From an uncultured beta proteobacterium (GTDB taxonomy: Bacteria; Pseudomonadota; Gammaproteobacteria; Burkholderiales; Burkholderiaceae_C), in contig CAJBVC010000142.1 in NCBI GenBank assembly GCA_903958915.1, positions 1-18,475 of the forward strand: 18,475 nt of DNA, read 5' to 3'. Below the pieces are notes generated by a model. The model saw only the letters and a list, made by a program, of their open reading frames with translations, did no database searches and was not told where the DNA came from. The position numbers were made by a program, and so were the translations under genes. Position 1 is the first letter of the stretch, and each line of letters starts with the position of its first letter. Below, in pieces: positions 7,695 through 14,135 of the stretch.

Positions 7695-8060
7695 ATGAAA
7701 TTCCATCCCGATGCCCGCGCCAGTCAGTCCATTACCGCCCATGGGGAGGGTTGGATCGAGGTGAATCGGGAAAGGTATACCTCAAGCCTGATCGTCAGTG
7801 CCATGGGTGAGCGACTCGACTGGCCATGTCAATCCTTTGAAGAGTTGCAATCTGCCGACTTTGAGCGGATTCTGACCCTGGATCCAGAACTGGTGCTATT
7901 TGGTAGTGGAGCGCGTTTGCGCTTTCCCAATCCGCAATGGCTGGCGCCGCTGTATGCGCGCCGTATTGGGGTTGAAACGATGGACACTGGGGCGGCATGC
8001 AGAACCTACAATTTCCTGGCTGCTGAAGGGCGGCGGGTGGTCGCAGCTCTTTTGTTGTAA
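7695..8060 (+). CDS. Mth938-like domain protein (NDUFAF3/DUF498 family)
   Basis: The 121-residue product fits the compact Mth938 fold shared by archaeal Mth938 and the mitochondrial complex I assembly factor NDUFAF3. Characteristic segments are an N-terminal ITAHGEGWIEVNRERYTSSL, DPELVLFGSGARLRFP near residues 68-83, and the C-terminal GVETMDTGAACRTYNFLAAE, with the family's Thr-AAC-T-Y-N pattern. The ATG at 7695 was chosen because the family usually begins close to this point and GAGAAAG lies about 7 bases upstream. The bacterial role is not established, and a link to respiratory complex assembly is only an analogy. It has no signal peptide. It is divergent from alaA and 138 bases upstream of bcp, a gap in which I see no convincing promoter or terminator. 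Confidence 0.85.
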   Translation: MKFHPDARASQSITAHGEGWIEVNRERYTSSLIVSAMGERLDWPCQSFEELQSADFERILTLDPELVLFGSGARLRFPNPQWLAPLYARRIGVETMDTGAACRTYNFLAAEGRRVVAALLL

Positions 8061-8198
8061 CCCGTGCTTACCCTGATTCCGATTGGGGCTCATTTCAGAG
8101 TAAAATCATGGGTTGCAGTCGGAGATCAATCAAACGCTGTCACGTTTGAAGTCCAAAGTTTTGACTGACACATTCAGCACCCGAGAATTAAGTACCTT

Positions 8199-8684
8199 AT
8201 GGCGATCGTTGTCAACAAACCCCTCCCAGAATTTGAAGCAAATGCCACCAGTGGCATCAAAGTCAGCAACACCACCCATGTGGGCAAGACTATGGTGCTG
8301 TACTTTTATCCCAAGGACAACACCCCGGGATGTACCACCGAGGCGATGCAATTTCGGGACAAGTACAAGGATTTTGTCAAGGCGGGCGCTACCGTGTTCG
8401 GTGTGTCGCGCGACAACATGAAATCACATGATGAATTCAAGGCGAAACTGGAACTACCCTTTGAGTTGATCGCCGACACCGAAGAAAAGATGTGCCATAT
8501 GTTTGGCGTGGTCAAAAACAAGATCATGTATGGCAAAAAGGTGAAAGGCATTGAGCGCAGCACATTTTTGGTCGGCGCAGACGGCATCCTGAAGGAAGAA
8601 TGGCGCGGGTTGAAGGTTCCTGGCCATGTGGACGATGTATTGAAGGCCGTTAAGGGTTTGAAAACGCTCAAGAAAGCAGCCTGA
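8199..8684 (+). CDS. bcp: Thioredoxin-dependent peroxiredoxin, Bcp/PrxQ type
   Basis: This cytoplasmic thiol peroxidase reduces hydrogen peroxide and organic hydroperoxides at the expense of thioredoxin. The 161-residue product has the standard AhpC/TSA fold: YFYPKDNTPGCTTEAMQFRD carries the peroxidatic Cys45, and VFGVSRDNMKSHDEF and FLVGADGILKEEW are typical Bcp segments. The Cys found five residues later in E. coli Bcp is replaced by Met50. The only other Cys is Cys99 (EEKMCHMFGV), in the helix used as resolving site by the PrxQ subclass with widely spaced cysteines. An atypical 2-Cys mechanism with Cys45-Cys99 is therefore inferred. The ATG at 8199 has a weak ribosome site. phoH follows after 21 bases, so co-transcription is likely. 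Confidence 0.96.
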   Translation: MAIVVNKPLPEFEANATSGIKVSNTTHVGKTMVLYFYPKDNTPGCTTEAMQFRDKYKDFVKAGATVFGVSRDNMKSHDEFKAKLELPFELIADTEEKMCHMFGVVKNKIMYGKKVKGIERSTFLVGADGILKEEWRGLKVPGHVDDVLKAVKGLKTLKKAA

Positions 8685-8705
8685 CGCAGGGGTGACGCAA
8701 GGCCC

Positions 8706-10385
8706 ATGCATAATGGGAACATGCCATTGCCACCCGCCCCCACCAAACCTGCAGATCGCCTTACCGCCAAGGCTTTTGATGTAAAAGCCCGTAGTACTGC
8801 CCGAGTTCGCAAGGTCGACCCAACTGAAGCAGAAAATGCACCTCAACCCGAAGCAGTATCGGTGAAACGTCCTGCGCGCGGAGTAAACGACCGACCATCC
8901 ATTGCGACCTCGCCTTCTGCCGCGACGAAGGTTGTAGTCCCAACCCAACGTCTAGCGGCACCGGTAGCCTCTCGGCTTAGAAAGAGCGCCCATCCGGGCC
9001 CCGCAAAACTGTTTGTTCTCGACACAAACGTGCTTTTGCATGATCCGATGTCATTGTTCCGATTTGAAGAGCATGACATTTACCTTCCTATGATTGTTCT
9101 GGAAGAGTTGGATGGGCACAAAAAGGGGATGACGGAGGTTGCGAGAAATGCAAGGCAAACCAGCCGAACTTTGGATGCACTGGCAGGCGCACCGGGAGCC
9201 GACATTACCGCTGGGTTCCAGCTTGATAGCACCGGGCAGAGAGATGCTCGCGGAAAACTGTTGTTTCAGACCCAGCCGCTAGATTACTCGCTGCCAACCA
9301 GCCTCCCACAGGGCAAGGCCGACAATCAAATACTGGGGGTTGTTGAGGCGTTGCGCAAGCAACACCCGGCGCGCGAAGTTGTTCTGGTTTCCAAGGACAT
9401 CAATATGCGCGTCAAGGCGCGCGCATTGGGATTGGCGACTGATGACTACCAGAATGACAAGACGCTGGAGGACGGCGACCTGCTGTACGCTGGATCTTTG
9501 GCGTTGCCTACAGATTTCTGGGCTACTCACGGGCAAACAGTTGAAAGTTGGCAGCAAGGTCAGCACACCTTCTACAAGGTGGATGGTCCGACGGTACCGA
9601 ATATGATGGTGAATCAGTTTGTCTATTTTGAGTCCCCGGGCGAGCCAAGTCTGTACGCCCGGGTGTCCGAGATTCGGGGCAGTTCCGCTGTATTGAAAAC
9701 CCTGCGTGACTTCAATCACCTGAAAAATGCCGTTTGGGGCGTGACGACCCGCAACCGAGAGCAGAATTTCGCGATGAATTTGCTGATGGATCCGGAGGTG
9801 GATTTCGTCACCCTTACCGGTACCGCTGGCACCGGGAAAACCTTGATGGCGTTGGCAGCCGGACTCACACAGGTTCTTGATGATCGCCGCTACACAGAGA
9901 TTATCGTGACGCGCGCTACGGTAAGTGTCGGCGAGGACATTGGTTTCTTACCCGGCACCGAAGAGGAAAAAATGGGTCCGTGGATGGGCGCGTTGGATGA
10001 CAATTTGGAAGTGCTTGGCAAAACCGACACCAGTGCTGGCGAATGGGGGCGTGCGGCGACCAATGAACTCATTCGCAGCCGCATCAAAATCAAAAGCATG
10101 AACTTCATGCGTGGACGCACGTTCCTGAACAAGTACGTCATCATTGATGAGGCCCAGAACCTGACACCAAAGCAGATGAAAACACTCATTACGCGCGCAG
10201 GTCCGGGGACCAAGATCATTTGCATGGGCAACCTGGCGCAGATTGATACACCCTACCTCACCGAAGGCTCCTCGGGCCTCACTTTTGCAGTCGACAGATT
10301 CAAGGGTTGGCCACATAGCGGACATATCACACTAGCGCGTGGCGAGCGTTCGCGCCTGGCGGATTTCGCTAGTGAAGTGCTTTGA
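8706..10385 (+). CDS. PIN domain-PhoH ATPase fusion (PhoH2/YlaK type)
   Basis: This family joins an N-terminal PIN ribonuclease fold to a PhoH-type P-loop ATPase. Studied PhoH2 proteins unwind and cleave RNA, and the cellular role here is unknown. The 559-residue product begins with about 100 residues of low-complexity, basic, Ala/Pro-rich sequence. The PIN domain follows at about 101-265 with its acidic residues in FVLDTNVLLHDP (Asp106), VLEELDG, ADNQIL (Asp206) and SKDINMR (Asp231). The PhoH domain contains Walker A GTAGTGKT (372-379), VGFLPG-like DIGFLPGTEEEKMGPWM, and Walker B YVIIDEAQN (478-485). ATGs at 8706 and 8721 are both possible, each with only modest ribosome sites. No antitoxin-like small gene precedes it, unlike mycobacterial phoAT-phoH2. 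It ends convergently with the ferritin-fusion gene. Confidence 0.95.
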   Translation: MHNGNMPLPPAPTKPADRLTAKAFDVKARSTARVRKVDPTEAENAPQPEAVSVKRPARGVNDRPSIATSPSAATKVVVPTQRLAAPVASRLRKSAHPGPAKLFVLDTNVLLHDPMSLFRFEEHDIYLPMIVLEELDGHKKGMTEVARNARQTSRTLDALAGAPGADITAGFQLDSTGQRDARGKLLFQTQPLDYSLPTSLPQGKADNQILGVVEALRKQHPAREVVLVSKDINMRVKARALGLATDDYQNDKTLEDGDLLYAGSLALPTDFWATHGQTVESWQQGQHTFYKVDGPTVPNMMVNQFVYFESPGEPSLYARVSEIRGSSAVLKTLRDFNHLKNAVWGVTTRNREQNFAMNLLMDPEVDFVTLTGTAGTGKTLMALAAGLTQVLDDRRYTEIIVTRATVSVGEDIGFLPGTEEEKMGPWMGALDDNLEVLGKTDTSAGEWGRAATNELIRSRIKIKSMNFMRGRTFLNKYVIIDEAQNLTPKQMKTLITRAGPGTKIICMGNLAQIDTPYLTEGSSGLTFAVDRFKGWPHSGHITLARGERSRLADFASEVL

Positions 10386-10582
10386 GAAGTTGAACTAGCC
10401 TCTTCGCTTGAACTTGGCATGCTGCTCCGTTGGGTTTGTCGTCTTAACGGTGCTGTCGGTTTGTAAGGCCTCCCGGTCCTTCGACCGAAATCCCGACCCT
10501 CGATCGGACAGGCAGGATATCTAGTCCACCGCGAGGTAGCCTCCATGGCCCCTAGACACACGTGGGGCTCAGGCCCATTGTT
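10386..10582. other. 197-base convergent gap, no gene seen
   Basis: This gap separates the 3' ends of the PhoH gene and the ferritin-fusion gene. The only compact structure I see is CGGTC-CTTC-GACCG at 10474-10487, a 5-base stem, without a clear T run on either side. It could be a weak bidirectional termination hairpin. No small ORF with a ribosome site stands out. Confidence 0.4.
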
Positions 10583-12568
10583 TCACGGGTCCGAACGAAA
10601 CCCGATGCGTGCATGCGTGTTGTCGCAGAATGGTTTGTTGGAGGACCCGCCGCAGCGGCACAATCGTGCGGTCTGGACTCTCTGTATCGTGTGACCGGTA
10701 CCCCCGCAAATCTCCAAATTTCCGGTGAACTCCAGTGGTCCATTGGGGGTCGGGACTATCGTCAACTCCCCAGCGCGGTTCTCCAGCGGTTCAGAGTCAA
10801 TCACAGCCCTCTCTCCTGTAGCGGCAAAACCGACCTCCAAATGGGTGCTGTCACAAAACGGTTTATTTCGGGATTTCCCACAACGGCAAAGCGTTACTCG
10901 GAACATCGGCTCTTGTCCTTCAAGCGCGATCGTGGCCCGCACTGCATAGGGTCCGTTTTCCCGAACCCGCAAGACATTGACTTCTGGCGCCTGCTCCTGG
11001 GGTCCTCCATCCAGACGCTTGTAGGTGATCGCGCCTGAGCAACAATCCTGAGCAATCTCGGCCATATGGTCTGGCGTGGTCATTTCAGGATGAAGCCAAG
11101 GGCCAACAACGTTGGCGAGGAAAACCCGTGGCGCATTTAGGACGCAATTGCGCGAGTGAATGCAACGCTTGGTGTCGTAATCGATATGAATCTTGTCGGT
11201 ACTTGCCGAGTTCGGACTGTCCGGGTCGACCTTGAGCTCAGTACTTGGTGCAACTACGGACACGGGTATCGCTCCAACTGTCGCCGGCACCTTGGCTATT
11301 TCGTGCAACGCAACTTGGCCGGCATAGGCCTCGTGCAACTTCGCCAACTTACCTGCCACCGCTTTCAAACTGTCGGCCACCCCGGGGAGAGCTGCAGCCC
11401 CTTCTAACTCCAGGGCGACTTCGGAGAGTTCCAAGGCGCGCTCACTCAGAATCTGTGCCGCGCAGCGCTCTACCAGTGGCCCGATGGAGCCAGGCATTTC
11501 AAAACTCAGGCCGGCCCTGATCGAACCTCCCTCGCGTCGCAGAGCAATCAAGCTTGCAGCATCACCCACGGTGGTCAATGCGTACATCATCGAAGTAGCC
11601 GCTTGTGCCAGACCCGTGCGCATAGGCTGTGGGAGGGCGCTGGGTGCATAGACTTGGGCAAACGTTCGCAACATGAGTGTGTATAGACAATTTCCCAGGT
11701 CAACCACACGCATTGCCAAGGGATGTGTGATGCACTCCGGATCCGAGGCGCGTAGCGGATCTAACAACACCGGATTTACAGCCACTGGACGCGCTGGCTC
11801 GAACTCAGGCCGAGCCGATTTCATTTGTCGAAATTCTTCCAGTACCGAGCGAAACCTTGCGTAGTGCGAGTCCTCACTGTGTGCGGGTGCCCCCTCACCC
11901 TGCACCACAATTTCCTCGATGGCACGATGTGCGGAAGCGAGATCCGTCACGGCAAATAGACCAGGAAGGGCAAAATGTGCCCCACTGACTTGTGCCACAC
12001 CGTGACCGGCAAAAAGAACCTCCTCGCCCATCCTTTTCGCCAATGTATCGAGACCGTCAGCAATCGTATGGTAGAGATGCCCCTGCGAAGGGTAATCCAT
12101 CGGAGTCGGCGAGAACAGTTCGCGACGAATCTCACGGCGATAGTGAAGCAAGTGGCGAAAAGCCGTTCCATCCGGAATATCGATCTCCAGAGGCTTCTCG
12201 ATGAACATGAAGTGTTGTAGAGAGGACTCGTCAAACGCAGCGAGATTCAGCTCGATATCTGCTGGGAAGCGCCCTGGAGGTATAGGAAAGTTGGGACGTG
12301 AAAAATGCGCGGAAGAACCCAGCGCAGTCAGAATATTGTTCACCAGGCTAAGGTGCAGCATTTCCTGGAGTGCTACGGTTCGAATTTCCCTGCGCCAGCG
12401 TTCGATGGCCTCCAATTCCGATGCGCTCACGCCTTCCTCCAGCGAACGCTTGAGGCTCATCGCCGTGTACAAATAGCTGCACATCACCGCATGCTCAAAC
12501 TCCGCTGCTTCTGCCAATAGGAAGAACAGTTCCTCGCGGTCCCGAATAGCGTCTACGTGAGTTGTCAT
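10583..12568 (-). CDS. Ferritin-like (VioB/RebD-type) + Fer4_19 + two CDGSH iron-sulfur domains, 661-residue fusion protein
   Basis: The ATG at 12568 (MTTHVDAIRDREELFFLL) has GGGAG six bases upstream. The frame continues to 12781 but that extension looks non-coding. Residues 1 to about 240 match the ferritin-like domain of VioB/RebD/StaD enzymes, with likely metal ligands in EAAEFEHAVMCSYLYTA (20-36) and LQEMLHLSLVNNIL (67-80). Residues 270-430 are a helical part without a recognised name. A divergent ferredoxin-type domain follows: KRCIHSRNC (Cys469, Cys475) and DCCSGAITY (Cys509/510). Two CDGSH modules end the protein: CRCGKSRNKPFCDSTH (561-576) and CRCGGSSNKPFCDNTH (637-652), each with the three Cys and one His ligands. 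No signal peptide is seen. Neither a violacein nor a rebeccamycin gene set is present, so the substrate is unknown; a redox or oxidative role is inferred. It is divergent from the ankyrin gene. Confidence 0.88.
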   Translation of the reverse strand: MTTHVDAIRDREELFFLLAEAAEFEHAVMCSYLYTAMSLKRSLEEGVSASELEAIERWRREIRTVALQEMLHLSLVNNILTALGSSAHFSRPNFPIPPGRFPADIELNLAAFDESSLQHFMFIEKPLEIDIPDGTAFRHLLHYRREIRRELFSPTPMDYPSQGHLYHTIADGLDTLAKRMGEEVLFAGHGVAQVSGAHFALPGLFAVTDLASAHRAIEEIVVQGEGAPAHSEDSHYARFRSVLEEFRQMKSARPEFEPARPVAVNPVLLDPLRASDPECITHPLAMRVVDLGNCLYTLMLRTFAQVYAPSALPQPMRTGLAQAATSMMYALTTVGDAASLIALRREGGSIRAGLSFEMPGSIGPLVERCAAQILSERALELSEVALELEGAAALPGVADSLKAVAGKLAKLHEAYAGQVALHEIAKVPATVGAIPVSVVAPSTELKVDPDSPNSASTDKIHIDYDTKRCIHSRNCVLNAPRVFLANVVGPWLHPEMTTPDHMAEIAQDCCSGAITYKRLDGGPQEQAPEVNVLRVRENGPYAVRATIALEGQEPMFRVTLCRCGKSRNKPFCDSTHLEVGFAATGERAVIDSEPLENRAGELTIVPTPNGPLEFTGNLEICGGTGHTIQRVQTARLCRCGGSSNKPFCDNTHARIGFRSDP

Positions 12569-12627
12569 GCTGGCTCCCAAGAGGTTGTACGAACACTTGC
12601 CACGTAACAAGGATATAGCGAATGCGC

Positions 12628-12657
12628 TTTCCATGCATTGCGCGAAGGAATTATGAT
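12628..12657 (+). promoter_or_regulatory. Candidate sigma-70 promoter of the ankyrin gene
   Basis: TTTCCA (12628-12633, 4/6) and TATGAT (12652-12657, 5/6) are separated by 18 bases. Transcription would start near 12665 and leave a leader of about 138 bases containing an inverted repeat. The match is moderate. Confidence 0.3.
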
Positions 12658-12672
12658 CGGAAGCACCAGCCC

Positions 12673-12692
12673 GCTTGCACCAGGCTGCAAGC
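12673..12692. promoter_or_regulatory. Perfect inverted repeat in the ferritin-fusion/ankyrin gap
   Basis: GCTTGCA-CCAGGC-TGCAAGC is a perfect 7+7 base inverted repeat with a 6-base centre. It lies between the divergent genes, just left of the second copy of the 12-base direct repeat. It could be an operator for a dimeric regulator, or a leader hairpin in the ankyrin transcript. Confidence 0.4.
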
Positions 12693-12802
12693 GCCTCCCA
12701 AGAGGTCAAGCCCCAAGTCAAGAGGCGGCGTGTACACAGTTTTCGGGCGCCCAAATTCTGGGTCTGAGGGGCCTGATCCATGAACCTATGAAGGAGCCTT
12801 CA

Positions 12803-13309
12803 GTGACAGCCTTGATGAATGCCGTCGTAAACAACAACACTGAGCTGGTCAAACAACTGATTCAAGATGGCGCAAATGTGGATGCGCTGGACGAAAGTCT
12901 CGATTCACCACTTGTCATCGCGTCCTACAAGGGCTTTACGCCAATCGTGCAGTTGCTATTGAATGGCGGAGCAAGTGTGGTTGCCGTTGATCCCGACATG
13001 AAGGCGACTGCTCTGCACGCAGCGGCGTATGCGGGGAATGCCGACGTAGCGATACTGTTGATTCGGCACCATATTGACATCAACAAGCAGGGGCCAAAAA
13101 ACGGCTACACGGCATTGCATGATGCGATCTGGCAAGGTCACGCAGATGTGGTGAAGGTACTCTTAGAAGCAGGTGCCGACCTGACTCTTAAGACTCACCG
13201 TGGTGAGACGCCAATTATGTTTGCCCAGGCGAGCCACCATGCAGACATTGCTGCACTGATCGCGCAAAAAATGAAGCTCAGCGGTGAAAAAATAGGGCGG
13301 GCTGAATAA
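12803..13309 (+). CDS. Ankyrin-repeat protein, GTG start
   Basis: The GTG at 12803 is preceded by AAGGAG at a 6-base spacing, clearly better than the in-frame ATGs at 12788 (no ribosome site) or 12815. It gives 168 residues. About five ankyrin repeats fill the protein: LMNAVVNNNTELVKQLIQDG, then units beginning at DSPLVIASYKGFTPIVQLLL, ATALHAAAYAGNADVAILLI and YTALHDAIWQGHADVVKVLL, then a closing GETPIMFAQASHHADIAALI. There is no signal peptide, membrane segment or catalytic domain, so it is probably a cytoplasmic protein-binding adaptor. The partner is unknown. The divergent ferritin-fusion protein is a candidate on position alone. It converges on the 13324-14124 gene with a 14-base gap. Confidence 0.88.
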   Translation: MTALMNAVVNNNTELVKQLIQDGANVDALDESLDSPLVIASYKGFTPIVQLLLNGGASVVAVDPDMKATALHAAAYAGNADVAILLIRHHIDINKQGPKNGYTALHDAIWQGHADVVKVLLEAGADLTLKTHRGETPIMFAQASHHADIAALIAQKMKLSGEKIGRAE

Positions 13310-13323
13310 GAAACGGCCACTCT

Positions 13324-14124
13324 CTATGGCAGGGCGTCGATTTCCTTGAGACCTGCATTGACTAGTTCCAGGTAGGCGTTGTAGGGAAAGCCCTCTTCAA
13401 TATAGATCTCTGATGTCAGGAGGGCGGTTGCTTCGAGTGATCGTGGCGCAGCTCGCAGTGCATCGATACGCGCTCCTACATGCGTCGCGTCGCTCTGAGT
13501 TGCAGTTCGAAATTGCCCCGTTGTACCGCCCGCCGCGTTGCGAATTCGCCAACGGTAGCGCTCACCCGATCGCAACAACTTGGGAAACACAGCAACCTGA
13601 CCAGTCACTTCCGCAGTAATCACTTCATGATCCGGGCTATCCAAGGCTTCAACGCTTAACGATTCAACGCTGCTGCGCATCGATGTCGAAAGGGGGACTG
13701 CCAAGTTCCTGTCCGCCAGCAGCCTTCCGTAAGGCATCCCCGCAACTTGACCCAGATCCCTGGTCTGCCCAAATTTGGTCCTGGCGTCTCCTTTGGCAAT
13801 GGCCAACAGGCTCGATCCGAAAGAATCGTCTCCAGCCACATCAGATGCGTTTGGCATATTCCAGACCGCCCCCATTGCGATTTCGGAACAGGTCCGTTGG
13901 CCGCCCCGGGGTACGTAGCAAACACTGACCTGACCAGTCTCCACCTTGAGCTGCTCGCACTTGGAAAATCTCATGGGGTTCTTCCCCAGGACCTTGACGG
14001 TCGAATCGCCCACACGGACAACGGCATCTCGGGTCGAAACGACAACGCAGCCCGCGAACGATGAGAAATGCACCATCGCGCACAGTGCAGCGGCGAGGGG
14101 CCGGCGAATGTAGTTGGTGTTCAT
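13324..14124 (-). CDS. Exported protein of unknown function, linked to the CHASE2 gene
   Basis: I do not recognise the family with confidence. The 266-residue product starts MNTNYIRRPLAAALCAMVHF, a signal peptide with a positive start and a hydrophobic core. FAGC at 23-26 resembles a lipobox, but Phe at -3 makes lipoprotein processing uncertain. The mature part has a beta-rich N-terminal section (DAVVRVGDSTVKVLG) faintly like FecR-type periplasmic domains, and four cysteines (Cys56, 69, 79 and, if uncleaved, 26). A section near 175-205 (FPKLLRSGERYRWRIRN) resembles beta-sandwich modules. It ends in a helical tail (TALLTSEIYIEEGFPYNAYL) like the last TPR-style helices of some envelope proteins. 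It lies 11 bases after the CHASE2 gene, so it is very probably co-transcribed with it. Confidence 0.75.
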   Translation of the reverse strand: MNTNYIRRPLAAALCAMVHFSSFAGCVVVSTRDAVVRVGDSTVKVLGKNPMRFSKCEQLKVETGQVSVCYVPRGGQRTCSEIAMGAVWNMPNASDVAGDDSFGSSLLAIAKGDARTKFGQTRDLGQVAGMPYGRLLADRNLAVPLSTSMRSSVESLSVEALDSPDHEVITAEVTGQVAVFPKLLRSGERYRWRIRNAAGGTTGQFRTATQSDATHVGARIDALRAAPRSLEATALLTSEIYIEEGFPYNAYLELVNAGLKEIDALP

Positions 14125-14135
14125 GAAATCAGGTC

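Larger units (their letters stand above)
12574..12706. repeat. 12-base direct repeat, two copies 121 bases apart
   Basis: CTCCCAAGAGGT occurs at 12574-12585 and again at 12695-12706, in the gap between two divergent genes. The left copy contains, on the minus strand, the GGGAG ribosome site of the ferritin-fusion gene. The right copy lies 97 bases before the ankyrin GTG. The pair could be binding sites for one regulator or the trace of a small duplication. Confidence 0.5.

Noticed and set aside
8113..8421. 102-residue frame overlapping the bcp start
   Set aside because: It overlaps bcp in another frame. Bcp is a confident full-length match from 8199.
8706..10385. PhoH gene as part of a toxin-antitoxin pair
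   Set aside because: No small antitoxin-like gene lies upstream; the adjacent gene is bcp, so only the domain architecture supports the idea.
10583..12568. Violacein or rebeccamycin-type biosynthetic cluster
   Set aside because: Only the ferritin-like domain resembles VioB/RebD. No VioA/RebO oxidase, VioC/D/E or halogenase genes are present in the window.
12569..12781. N-terminal extension of the ferritin-fusion protein by 71 residues
   Set aside because: The ATG at 12568 has a well-spaced GGGAG site and starts just before the conserved domain. The extension overlaps promoter-like sequence and repeats and resembles no domain.
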